From the NCBI GenBank assembly GCA_050954285.1, contig JBPBPL010000007.1, positions 227,836 to 291,835 on the forward strand: a stretch of DNA of 64,000 bases, given 5' to 3'. Within the stretch, counting starts at the first letter, position 1. Each line of letters starts with the position of its first letter. The stretch is from Mucilaginibacter_A sp050954285 (lineage in GTDB: Bacteria > Bacteroidota > Bacteroidia > Sphingobacteriales > Sphingobacteriaceae). The translations under genes were made by a program, and so were the position numbers. Positions 8,949-16,909 of this stretch are shown piece by piece. The notes under the pieces are model-generated. The model worked only from the letters and a program-made list of their open reading frames with translations, did not search any database and was not told the DNA's origin.

Positions 8949-9029
8949 CAGCCTGAAACAACTTTTCAGCACAGATTAAGTTTGAAGATTAAGCGCAAAT
9001 ATTCAAATGGCGTTATAATTGCAGTTATT

Positions 9030-9344
9030 ATGGATCAGAAATACGAAAAACATTTGTTCATCTGCACCAACCAAAGGCCGGCAGGAGCGAGGGTAAGTTG
9101 CGGTGAGGCGCATGGTTTGGCCCTGGTTGCCGCATTTAAAAAAGCCATTTTGCATCACGGTTTGCATACCGAAATCCGGGCGCAACGTACCGGTTGTATG
9201 GAAACCTGCGAGCTTGGCCCATCCATCGTGGTTTATCCGGAAGGAATTTTTTATGGTCATGTGCAGTTATCCGATGTAGACGAAATTGTTTTTGAACACC
9301 TGCTGAACAACCGTGTGGTTGAACGTTTAAAGCTAAGTTTTTAG
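9030..9344 (+). CDS. Thioredoxin-like [2Fe-2S] ferredoxin domain protein
   Basis: A 104-aa single-domain protein. Starting at MDQKYEKHLFIC places the first Cys near the N-terminus, as in relatives, so I prefer ATG 9030 to the longer open frame. Cys12, Cys24, Cys56 and Cys60 (ICTN, VSCGE, TGCMETCELG) match the C-x11-C ... C-x3-C ligands of thioredoxin-like ferredoxins such as the NuoE C-terminal domain. GPSIVVYPEGIFYGHV is the conserved end. It probably carries electrons to an unknown partner. It is divergent from the TIGR01777-photolyase pair. Confidence 0.85.
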   Translation: MDQKYEKHLFICTNQRPAGARVSCGEAHGLALVAAFKKAILHHGLHTEIRAQRTGCMETCELGPSIVVYPEGIFYGHVQLSDVDEIVFEHLLNNRVVERLKLSF

Positions 9345-9348
9345 GTAG

Positions 9349-9362
9349 ATGCTGTTTTTATC
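9349..9362 (-). repeat. M14 variant AC
   Basis: GATAAAAACAGCAT, 4 bp after the ferredoxin-like stop. Confidence 0.8.
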
Positions 9363-9394
9363 GAGGTAAATTTGGTAAAGGCGTTGTTGTGCAG

Positions 9395-9408
9395 ATACTT
9401 TTTTTATC
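9395..9408 (-). repeat. M14 variant AA
   Basis: GATAAAAAAAGTAT, just before the terminator at 9413. Confidence 0.55.
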
Positions 9409-9412
9409 ACAT

Positions 9413-9452
9413 AAAAAAAGAGAGCTGATTATAAAACCAGCTCTCTTTTTTT
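9413..9452. terminator. Bidirectional Rho-independent terminator
   Basis: Perfect 15-bp stem (9413-9427 with 9438-9452), containing GAGAGCTG, with A and T tracts on the two sides. It serves the ferredoxin-like gene and the convergent Met/Lys-rich gene. Confidence 0.9.
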
Positions 9453-9472
9453 GATTTCGATGAAATCAGATA

Positions 9473-9664
9473 TTACATTTTAGAAGTAGTATCTTTTTTC
9501 ATTTTTTTCATTTTACCCATTTTGCCCATTTTTTTACCTTTTTTCATGGTATCTTGAGTCATGTGGGTAGCAGTTGATTTTACTGGAGATGCATTAACTG
9601 TTAAGCAAGTAGCAACCATCATCGCACCTGCCATCATCATTGCTTTCAAAGCTGAAATTTTCAT
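9473..9664 (-). CDS. Small secreted Met/Lys-rich protein
   Basis: A 63-aa protein with a signal peptide (about 25 residues, ending VNASP). The mature tail is made almost only of Met, Lys, Gly, Thr and Asp, including GKKMGKMGKMKKMKK and a KKDTTSKM end. It resembles pentapeptide MxKDx repeat proteins of Bacteroidetes. The function is unknown. Metal binding through Met, or polyanion binding through Lys, are guesses. A strong bidirectional terminator follows it. Confidence 0.7.
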   Translation of the reverse strand: MKISALKAMMMAGAMMVATCLTVNASPVKSTATHMTQDTMKKGKKMGKMGKMKKMKKDTTSKM

Positions 9665-9795
9665 AGTTCTTAATTTAATTGTTAGTTTTTTAATTTAGTT
9701 TGTATAAAGATAAACACTTGCAAGCTGATTTGTTTAGAAATATAAATATTTTTTTTACTTGTTACAAAATAACACGGTGTATTTACTTAAATAAT

Positions 9796-10233
9796 ATGGA
9801 AATTTTTTTAAAAGAAGCTTATGCTGAAGCAAAAGCCGGATACAACGAAGGCGGCATCCCGATTGGTTCTGTATTGGTGTACCAGGGCAAAATAATTGGC
9901 CGTGGCCACAACCGGCGCGTGCAAAAAGGCAGTGCCATATTGCACGGCGAAATGGATGCACTGGAAAATGCCGGCAGGTTGCCCGCTGCTGTTTACCGCG
10001 AATGCGAGTTATACACTACGCTTTCGCCCTGCCCGATGTGCTCCGGAACGATATTGCTGTACGGAATCCCGAAGGTAATTATCGGCGAAAATAAAACGTT
10101 TTTGGGTGAAGAAAACTTGCTGCGGACACGAGGGGTGGAAGTAGTTGTGGCCGATAGCCAGGAATGTTACCAGTTAATGCAGCAGTTCATCAGTGAAAGC
10201 CCCGAATTGTGGAATGAAGATATTGGCGTATAA
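9796..10233 (+). CDS. Cytosine deaminase of fungal (Fcy1) type
   Basis: Zinc-dependent nucleobase deaminase, about 145 aa from ATG 9796. The longer open frame upstream is AT-rich and has no family similarity. HGEMDALEN supplies the zinc His and catalytic Glu, and SPCPMCSG supplies the two zinc Cys. From memory, the segment GRGHN...QKGSA, the GRL...LYTTLSPC stretch, YGIP and the end LWNEDIG follow yeast cytosine deaminase closely, including the C-terminal Trp and Asp that contact cytosine. This suggests cytosine to uracil salvage rather than tRNA (TadA) or guanine deamination. It stands alone. Confidence 0.85.
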   Translation: MEIFLKEAYAEAKAGYNEGGIPIGSVLVYQGKIIGRGHNRRVQKGSAILHGEMDALENAGRLPAAVYRECELYTTLSPCPMCSGTILLYGIPKVIIGENKTFLGEENLLRTRGVEVVVADSQECYQLMQQFISESPELWNEDIGV

Positions 10234-10240
10234 AATTTCA

Positions 10241-10254
10241 ATGCTTCTTTTATC
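10241..10254 (-). repeat. M14 copy, exact
   Basis: Lies 7 bp after the cytosine deaminase stop; the AAATTTAGG tract is present on its 5' side. Confidence 0.9.
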
Positions 10255-10284
10255 AACCTAAATTTGGTTAAAAAAACCAGGCAT

Positions 10285-10315
10285 AAAAAAGCCTCATCAA
10301 AAATGAGGCTTTTTT
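10285..10315. terminator. Bidirectional Rho-independent terminator
   Basis: Stem AAAAAAGCCTCAT (10285-10297) with its complement (10303-10315) and a 5-nt loop, between the convergent cytosine deaminase and PA2169-type genes. Confidence 0.9.
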
Positions 10316-10321
10316 TATACT

Positions 10322-10335
10322 GCTAAAAGAAGTCT
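10322..10335 (+). repeat. M14 variant
   Basis: GCTAAAAGAAGTCT, 2 bp from the PA2169 gene stop. Confidence 0.55.
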
Positions 10336-10337
10336 TA

Positions 10338-10802
10338 TTATTTGGCTGCGTCGCGCAGAGCCTTTACTTCATTGTGTGCAGATAAAATACCTTGGTTCTG
10401 GCTGCTGATAGCGGTGCTGATGTTAGCATCCCAGCTTACGTCAGTATCACCTAAAGCTTCTTTGTAAGCTTTTTTGGCTACATCTTCACCATATTCGCAA
10501 TCAGCTAAAATAGAGTGACGATCTTTACCAGTAAACGCAGATTTAACATCCATCCAAGCATGGTAAAATTTACCAGCTACTGTAGTTGCATCAGTTGGCT
10601 CGCCACCTAAAGAAGTAACAAAACCTTCTAATTCTGTAGCGTTTTTCTGACTTTGTGCAATATATCCTGAAAATAAAGTTTTTAAATCAGCATCTTGTGT
10701 GCCTTCCAGCCCTTTTTGATAACCAACAACACGGTCATTATTAATTTTGATCAGGTCATTTAATGCAGATATTTGATTTTCTGCTGTTTCTGTAGTTGCC
10801 AT
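10338..10802 (-). CDS. PA2169 family four-helix-bundle protein (DUF2383)
   Basis: A 154-aa, mostly helical acidic protein. ISALNDLIKINNDRVVGYQK opens the first helix, followed by LFSGYIAQSQKNATEL, then GKFYHAWMDVKSAF and DCEYGEDVAKKAYKEAL. This is the ferritin-like DUF2383 pattern often seen with stress or periplasmic-stress genes. There is no signal peptide. The biochemical role is not established. Monocistronic, with a strong terminator just beyond its 3' end shared with the cytosine deaminase gene. Confidence 0.85.
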   Translation of the reverse strand: MATTETAENQISALNDLIKINNDRVVGYQKGLEGTQDADLKTLFSGYIAQSQKNATELEGFVTSLGGEPTDATTVAGKFYHAWMDVKSAFTGKDRHSILADCEYGEDVAKKAYKEALGDTDVSWDANISTAISSQNQGILSAHNEVKALRDAAK

Positions 10803-10908
10803 AATTTTAATGTTTTAGTGAACGAATAACAGGATTGGCAGCTGATAGTTTTAAAAAAAACCAAATCAGGTAAATTCGGAATTGAAATTATATTTTTAAA
10901 CGCTAAAT

Positions 10909-13239
10909 TTAATCCTGCCCATACGGAATACTGAGCGTAATTACGTTGCCGCGGCCATTGTTGGAAGTAATGTTGAAGCTGCCGTTCAGTAGTTTAATTT
11001 TGCTTTGGATCATTTTTAAGCCAATACCATTATTTTGCTGATCCGGGTTAAAGCCAATACCGTTATCCTTAACGGTTAAATCAACAGCGGTTAAATTGGC
11101 AGCTATTTCTATGCTGGCTTGTGTGGCTTGGGCATGTTTTATAATGTTCATTACCAGCTCCTGCACCGTGCGGTAAATGGTAGTTTGCAGGTATTTGCTT
11201 AGGATTTTGTTCATTCTGGTAAAGGCGAATGTAATTGGCATTGCTTCTCCAAATTGTGTACCAATGTCCATAATAGCTTCCTGCAAGCCAAAATCCTGCA
11301 AAATGGTAGGCGTAAGTTCGTGCGAAATACGCCGGCACTCCTTAATGGCATTGGATAAAAGATGTTCGGCATATTGCTTTGCCTGGATCAAATCTTCCTG
11401 GTTTGTGGCAATTTTCTCTAAACTCAGCTGCGAAATGCTTATTCTCACCCCAAATAATAATTGGCCCAACGTGTTGTGCAGGTTTTCGGCAATGCGTTTT
11501 CTTTCTTCTTCCTGCGTATCCAGAGTAATGCGGAAAATCTGCTGGTTTTGCTCGGCTTCCATCTGCTTTTTCGCTTCCTGCAGTTTTATTTGGCTGGTGA
11601 TATCCATATTCACCCCAAAAAGGCGTTTCGGCAACTCATTGCTATCGGTAATAATAGTACCTGTAATCTTGATGATCTTGCTGTTTTTACCAGATAAAAT
11701 TTCGAGTGTTTCTTCAAAAGGAATACAGCCCCTGCGGATGAAATTTACTATACGCAAGGCAATATCCTGGTTGTGCGGTACGGCAAACTGCTGGAAAATT
11801 TCGGGTACAACAGGCGTGTTTTTCTCTATATCAAAAAGTCGGTACATGCCGTCAGACCAAGTAAAAATCCCTGTTTCCAGTTCAAATTCCCAACTGCCGA
11901 GTGTGGCCACCAGTTCGGCCTGTTGCAGCATGGTCAGGTTTTTTAAAGTTTCCTGCTCGGCCAGTTTACGTATGGTAATATCCAGGTTGGTGGCTACCAG
12001 CCCGTCTCCCAGTTTTACAAACATGCTCGAATACCAGTTATTAAAACCTTCAAACACATAATGATATTCCATTTGTTCGGGCCTGCCGCTTGCTACCACC
12101 CGAAACATGGTTTCCAGCAATCCATTCAATCTAATACCCGGATATTCCTGACTATAAAGTTTTCCAACCAAATCCGTCCGGCCAGTTTCCTGCTGCAGCT
12201 GTTTGTTTACAAGTAAAATAGTAAAATCCTCCATCTCGCCCTGCTCATTGCGCACGGCTTGCATTACAGACATGCCAATCAGGCCGGTATCAAAAGCAGA
12301 TTGCAATAAATCATTGCTGCGTTGCAAAGATTCATCTTTCTGCTGGTAAATGGCTTTTTGCTTGGTGATATCCAGTATTGTCCCGGATACTTGTAGCGCA
12401 TTGCCATCATTATCGGCATAAACCTTGCCGGTGGCTTTTACCCATCTTTGCGGGGCGCCATCCGGTGGGGAAATCAAATATTCGCACTCAAAACTTGTAA
12501 TTGCTGCTACGGCATCTTTTATGGTGCCTGCAACATACTGCTGCTGTTCGGGTACAATTAAACAGATTGCATCACTTAAAGTGGGGTTAATTTCGGGCAA
12601 AATGCCATGTATAATTCTCGATTGTTCAGATAAAATTAACGCATCCGTAGCCAAATTAACGCTCCAGGTACCAATTTCTGCGGATTCTATTGCCTGGTTA
12701 AGCGTATCAGTAATTTTTTCCAATTCCTTCCGAGAGTTTACCTGGTCGGTTACTTCCGTACAAACTACCATAATACCCGTAATCGTTCCGGCCGAATCTT
12801 TAATCGGGTCGTAAACAAAATTAATCCACGTGGTTCCCAGCTTACCATTTCTAAACAGCGTAACCGGCAACTCATTGGCAATATAGGGCTCTCCGGTTTG
12901 TAGTACATGCTGCAAACGTTGTTCAAATCCTTGTCCGCTGGCTTCCGGCAGTGCTGTAAATAATGGTATGTTTATCACCTGCTCGGCAGTCCGGCCCCAG
13001 TATTCCAGCACTTTTTCGTTGGCCAGTTCAATCACAAAATTATAGCCGGTAAAAATAGCAATGGCCACAGGTGCCTGCAGCAGCAGGTTCCGAAACCGAT
13101 CTTCACCGTCAGGTACTTCTTTTACCGCATAAAAATTATCCTGATGAGTTGATGGGAGCGTGTTTACTGTTATCGAATCTGGGTACACCTCCGGAATATT
13201 ATTTGTAGTAAATAGATCTTGGTCATCAGCTGCTGGCAT
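10909..13239 (-). CDS. Multi-PAS sensor histidine kinase (HisKA_3 / NarL type)
   Basis: A 776-aa cytoplasmic kinase with no clear membrane helix. Four PAS-like domains lie at about 50-165, 180-295, 310-425 and 440-555. The last shows the ELETGIFTWSDGMYRLF pattern. A dimerisation helix with ERKRIAENLHNTLGQLL puts the phospho-acceptor at H588. The ATPase domain has VQELVMNIIKHA (N box) and DNGIGF (G1). This H-box type pairs with LuxR/NarL-type response regulators, but none is adjacent, so it is an orphan kinase here. The signal is unknown; PAS domains could bind heme, flavin or small ligands. Confidence 0.88.
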   Translation of the reverse strand: MPAADDQDLFTTNNIPEVYPDSITVNTLPSTHQDNFYAVKEVPDGEDRFRNLLLQAPVAIAIFTGYNFVIELANEKVLEYWGRTAEQVINIPLFTALPEASGQGFEQRLQHVLQTGEPYIANELPVTLFRNGKLGTTWINFVYDPIKDSAGTITGIMVVCTEVTDQVNSRKELEKITDTLNQAIESAEIGTWSVNLATDALILSEQSRIIHGILPEINPTLSDAICLIVPEQQQYVAGTIKDAVAAITSFECEYLISPPDGAPQRWVKATGKVYADNDGNALQVSGTILDITKQKAIYQQKDESLQRSNDLLQSAFDTGLIGMSVMQAVRNEQGEMEDFTILLVNKQLQQETGRTDLVGKLYSQEYPGIRLNGLLETMFRVVASGRPEQMEYHYVFEGFNNWYSSMFVKLGDGLVATNLDITIRKLAEQETLKNLTMLQQAELVATLGSWEFELETGIFTWSDGMYRLFDIEKNTPVVPEIFQQFAVPHNQDIALRIVNFIRRGCIPFEETLEILSGKNSKIIKITGTIITDSNELPKRLFGVNMDITSQIKLQEAKKQMEAEQNQQIFRITLDTQEEERKRIAENLHNTLGQLLFGVRISISQLSLEKIATNQEDLIQAKQYAEHLLSNAIKECRRISHELTPTILQDFGLQEAIMDIGTQFGEAMPITFAFTRMNKILSKYLQTTIYRTVQELVMNIIKHAQATQASIEIAANLTAVDLTVKDNGIGFNPDQQNNGIGLKMIQSKIKLLNGSFNITSNNGRGNVITLSIPYGQD

Positions 13240-13333
13240 AATAAATCAGATAAGGTCTGTGTAGTAGATTGCTTAAATATAGCGGTTTATCAGCAACATC
13301 AATATAGGAGTTTTTGTGTTGAAACCGTTTGCC

Positions 13334-13347
13334 ATGCTTCTTTTAGG
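13334..13347 (-). repeat. M14 variant
   Basis: CCTAAAAGAAGCAT, upstream of the PAS kinase gene. Confidence 0.6.
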
Positions 13348-13390
13348 CAGATAAATTTGTTTTCTGCGGAGAATAGCTTCTCCAACAAAA

Positions 13391-13420
13391 AAATCCACGT
13401 TAAAATTTAACGTGGATTTT
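13391..13420 (-). terminator. Terminator of the efflux operon
   Basis: Near-perfect inverted repeat centred near 13405 with CCACG/CGTGG and A/T tracts. It is beyond the 3' end of the RND gene, just past the M14 palindrome. Confidence 0.8.
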
Positions 13421-13424
13421 CAGG

Positions 13425-13452
13425 TGATAAAAGAAGCATGCTTCTTTTATCA
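13425..13452. repeat. Two overlapping exact M14 copies forming a 28-bp palindrome
   Basis: Copies at 13426-13439 (plus) and 13438-13451 (minus) share GCATGC core bases, so the block is a perfect 28-bp palindrome with no loop, between the RND gene stop and its terminator. Confidence 0.9.
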
Positions 13453-13465
13453 TACAAAAACTGGA

Positions 13466-16400
13466 TTAAGCTTCTACTGCTTCAAATTCATGCTTTTCAA
13501 CTTTTTCTTCTTTTTTACCGAACAATCTGTTTTTCAGGTTTACGCGGATCAGATACATACATGGCACCAAAATCAGGGTGATGATCGTTGCAAAACCTAA
13601 GCCGAAAATCATCGTCCAGGCCAGCGGTCCCCAAAAAGCCACGTTATCGCCACCGAAGTGAATGTGTGGTGCAAAGTGTGTAAACAAGCCCACAAAATCA
13701 ATATTAAAACCAACTGCCAGCGGGATCAAACCCATAATAGCGGCAGTTGCAGTTAGCAAAACAGGTGTCATCCGGGTGTGGCCGGCTTCAACAACTGCAT
13801 CGTGTACGTTCATCCCTTGCTCAATCAGCATATCGGTAAATTCAACCAGCAAAATACCATTCCGGACGACCACTCCGGCCAGCGCGATGATGCCAACACC
13901 GGTCATTACAATGGCCATCGTCATCCCGAAAATACTCACCCCAAGCAATACGCCGATGATACTGAAAAAGATCTCGCTGATGATGATCAGCGTTTTGCCA
14001 ATAGAATTGAACTGAATCATCAAAATAATCAGGATCAACCCAAAAGAAGTAGCCAAAGCACCTCCCAAAAAGGTAACGGCTTCCAGCTGATCTTCCTGTC
14101 CGCCACCTTGACGGATGATGATGTCGTCGGGTTTTTTAAAGTTGTCAATCGCTTTTAAAATGTTGGCATTTACCTCATTTGCATTATACGGTTTGATTAC
14201 GCTTGAACCTAAGGTTAGCACCCGGCGTTGTTGTTTCCGTTTGATGTTGCTGTAAGTGTCGGTGTAACGTACATCGGTAAAAGCAGAAATCGGAACTTGC
14301 CGGATGATGCCGCCAGAACCCATATCCCGATAGGTGATTTTCATGTTGCGCAATTCGTCAATATTGCCGCGCTCGTTTTCCAAAGCCCGAACTTTTATCT
14401 GATAATCATCTTCTTTGGTATTCCGGAAATCACCTGCCTTCGCCCCAAATACTGCAATGCCCAATGACTGACTGATTTGTGCCGTGTTTAAACCTTCGCG
14501 GTTGGCACGTTCGCGGTCAACATCAAACACGATTTCGGGTTTGTCATTTTGTACATCGGCAACCAGGTTTTCTATACCGGCAATGTTTTGTTTGGCCAGA
14601 TAGCTTTTTAAGCGATTGCCGGTTTTGACCAACGAATCTAAATTATCTCCAATCAATTCAATACTAATATCTTTTTGTACCGGCGGACCAGAAGCTTCCT
14701 GTGCAACTGCAATTTTAACACCCGGAACGCCTTGTACCGCACCGCGTATTTTGGTCAAAATCTGTTTGGTATCCTTGCCGTTTCTTTTGCCAAACTCTAC
14801 AAATGCAACCGTTACTTTACCTTTGTTTTCGTAATCTCCCTGATCTTCATCCTGCGGATCAGTAACACCTTTTGTTACGTTGGAAATGATGGATGTTACA
14901 ATATCTTTATCGGGATCCACCGCTTTGGCCACACGTTGCTCGATTTTTTTGGTAACCTCATTGGTGGTACCCTGATCTGTACCAATTGGCATTGTAATAT
15001 ATACGTAAGCAAAATTCGGATCACCAGAAGGGAAAAATACCGGCGTTTTGCCCCGGACAACCATCAACATAATGGCTAATACAAACAGGGCAAATATGCC
15101 CAGCAAAATAGTAACCGGCCTTTTTACAGCACGTTCCAGCCATTTGGCATACCATTTCTGGAAACGTGGCCATACGTTAGTTTGAAACTTGTCAATCACA
15201 TTCAGTAAAAAAAAGTGATTGATGAGGTATAAAACCACTATGAGCACCATAAAATTACCAAAGCCAACATTGATCCAGTAACCTAACGCGGTTGCAATGC
15301 CCAGATAAATTAAAGCGCGTTTTACATGTTTATCAAATTTGGGATGATCGTGTTCGCCTTCGATATGTGGTTTCATGAAATCGACTGCAAAAACCGGGTT
15401 CATAATATAAGCTACCACTAACGAAGCCAGCAAAGTAATAATTAGCGTAATTGGCAAAAAGAACATAAAATGGCCAATCAAACTGTTCCAGAAAGCTAAA
15501 GGAACGAAAGGAGCCAGGGTAGTCATGGTGCCAGAAAATACCGGTAAAAACACTTCGCCGGCGGCAATTTTCGCTGCTTCTTTTATCGGTACTTTTCCGT
15601 TATCAAAAATCCGGTGCGTGTTTTCAATTACTACAATCGCATCATCCACCACAATACCTAAAGCCAGCAGGAAGGAGAAAAGCACGATCATGTTCAGTGT
15701 AAAACCAATGGCTGGCATTACCAAAAATGCTATGAAACACGAAAGCGGGACTGACAGAGCCACAAAAATGGCGTTGGTGGTTCCCATAAAAAACATCAGG
15801 ATAACCGTAACCAAGATGAAACCAATAATGATTGTATTGATCAAATCATTCAGTGTAGTACGGGTTTTATCAGATTGATCGCCAGTTACGGTTACATTTA
15901 AACCTTTTGGGAAAACCGTTTTTTGTTTCAGTTTAATTAAGTCGTTTATTTTATCGGACGCCTGGATCAAATTTTCACCAGCTCTTTTACTAACGTTTAG
16001 CGTGATTACATTTTTGAATTTTGGATTATCGTTTGTTTTTAAGCGGGCATAACTTTCCTGCTCCAAAAACGAATCCTTGATTTCAGCAATATCACGTAAA
16101 TAAACCGTTTGTCCTTTCGGGTTCCGGATGGCCATAGCAGCCACTTCATCAGCACCTTTAAAATCTTGTTTAATATCGATGCTACGCCGCACACCATCAG
16201 TTTTTACTGTTCCGGCCGTAGTCAAAATGTTTTCTGAGCCAATGGCTTGAATGATATCGCTGAAACTGATTTGTGCCGCCGCCATTTTGTTCAAGTCAAC
16301 GTTCACTTGAATTTCCGGCGTTAGAGCACCAACTTCATCTACTTTGGAGATTTCCTTGTAGCTTTCTATCTCGTCTTTCAACAAATCGGCATACTCTTTC

Positions 16401-16891
16401 AGGCGCTTCAAGTCATAATCACCAGAGATATTGATGTACAGAATAGGCAAATCGGCCACGTTGATGTCAGAAATTACCGATTCTTTCAGGTTGTCGTCAT
16501 TTTGCGGCAAATCCTGTTTGGCTTTATCTACCGCATCTTTTACATCCGTTTTCGCATCTTTTATCTTGATATTGGCTTGAAATTCAGCTGTAATAATCGA
16601 CACATTTTGTACCGAGTTGGAAGTCACTTTTTTAAGCCCTTTCAGTGATTTTAGCTGTTTTTCGATTTGCCGAGTCACCAAGTTTTCAATGTTTTGGGGC
16701 GATTGACCAGCGTAAGCCGTGGTGATATACACCTTGGATTGCGCAATATCCGGGAAGTTTTCTTTCGGCAGACTGTTATAACTGATCAGCCCCAAAACTG
16801 TGATCAAAAAGATTAGCACATAAATGGCGGTTTTGTTATCAATGGCCCAACTGGAGGGCGCAAATTCTTTTCTAAGATCTTTCATATTCAA
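13466..16891 (-). CDS. RND efflux transporter permease (AcrB/HAE type) with an extra loop
   Basis: Inner-membrane proton-driven pump subunit, 1141 aa. TM1 follows WAIDNKTAIYVLIFLITVLG. Porter-domain segments such as LPKENFPDI follow. The central helices contain GIVVDDAIVVIENTHR, with the paired Asp of the proton relay. The second half repeats the layout up to VVRNGILLVEFTD. It is about 100 residues longer than AcrB: between the halves (about residues 505-575) there is a His-rich segment EGEHDHPKFDKH followed by two extra hydrophobic stretches. It is the last gene of the tetR-tolC-adaptor-permease operon, 18 bp after the adaptor. Substrates are unknown. Confidence 0.92.
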   Translation of the reverse strand: MNMKDLRKEFAPSSWAIDNKTAIYVLIFLITVLGLISYNSLPKENFPDIAQSKVYITTAYAGQSPQNIENLVTRQIEKQLKSLKGLKKVTSNSVQNVSIITAEFQANIKIKDAKTDVKDAVDKAKQDLPQNDDNLKESVISDINVADLPILYINISGDYDLKRLKEYADLLKDEIESYKEISKVDEVGALTPEIQVNVDLNKMAAAQISFSDIIQAIGSENILTTAGTVKTDGVRRSIDIKQDFKGADEVAAMAIRNPKGQTVYLRDIAEIKDSFLEQESYARLKTNDNPKFKNVITLNVSKRAGENLIQASDKINDLIKLKQKTVFPKGLNVTVTGDQSDKTRTTLNDLINTIIIGFILVTVILMFFMGTTNAIFVALSVPLSCFIAFLVMPAIGFTLNMIVLFSFLLALGIVVDDAIVVIENTHRIFDNGKVPIKEAAKIAAGEVFLPVFSGTMTTLAPFVPLAFWNSLIGHFMFFLPITLIITLLASLVVAYIMNPVFAVDFMKPHIEGEHDHPKFDKHVKRALIYLGIATALGYWINVGFGNFMVLIVVLYLINHFFLLNVIDKFQTNVWPRFQKWYAKWLERAVKRPVTILLGIFALFVLAIMLMVVRGKTPVFFPSGDPNFAYVYITMPIGTDQGTTNEVTKKIEQRVAKAVDPDKDIVTSIISNVTKGVTDPQDEDQGDYENKGKVTVAFVEFGKRNGKDTKQILTKIRGAVQGVPGVKIAVAQEASGPPVQKDISIELIGDNLDSLVKTGNRLKSYLAKQNIAGIENLVADVQNDKPEIVFDVDRERANREGLNTAQISQSLGIAVFGAKAGDFRNTKEDDYQIKVRALENERGNIDELRNMKITYRDMGSGGIIRQVPISAFTDVRYTDTYSNIKRKQQRRVLTLGSSVIKPYNANEVNANILKAIDNFKKPDDIIIRQGGGQEDQLEAVTFLGGALATSFGLILIILMIQFNSIGKTLIIISEIFFSIIGVLLGVSIFGMTMAIVMTGVGIIALAGVVVRNGILLVEFTDMLIEQGMNVHDAVVEAGHTRMTPVLLTATAAIMGLIPLAVGFNIDFVGLFTHFAPHIHFGGDNVAFWGPLAWTMIFGLGFATIITLILVPCMYLIRVNLKNRLFGKKEEKVEKHEFEAVEA
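15574..15587 (-). repeat. M14 variant inside the RND gene
   Basis: GATAAAAGAAGCAG, read in sense as PIKEAA. Confidence 0.6.
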
Positions 16892-16909
16892 GAGATCAAG
16901 GTTATTGGA

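Noticed and set aside
8937..9029. Longer N-terminus for the ferredoxin-like protein
   Set aside because: It runs into the start region of the divergent epimerase gene and adds residues with no family similarity.
11177..12061. A 294-codon open frame antisense to the PAS kinase
   Set aside because: It mirrors the codons of a well-supported kinase, has no recognisable family pattern and is rich in Ser/Cys/Ile as antisense frames usually are.
13662..14158. Open frames antisense to the RND permease
   Set aside because: Shadow of a strongly conserved membrane protein; no start signal or family similarity.
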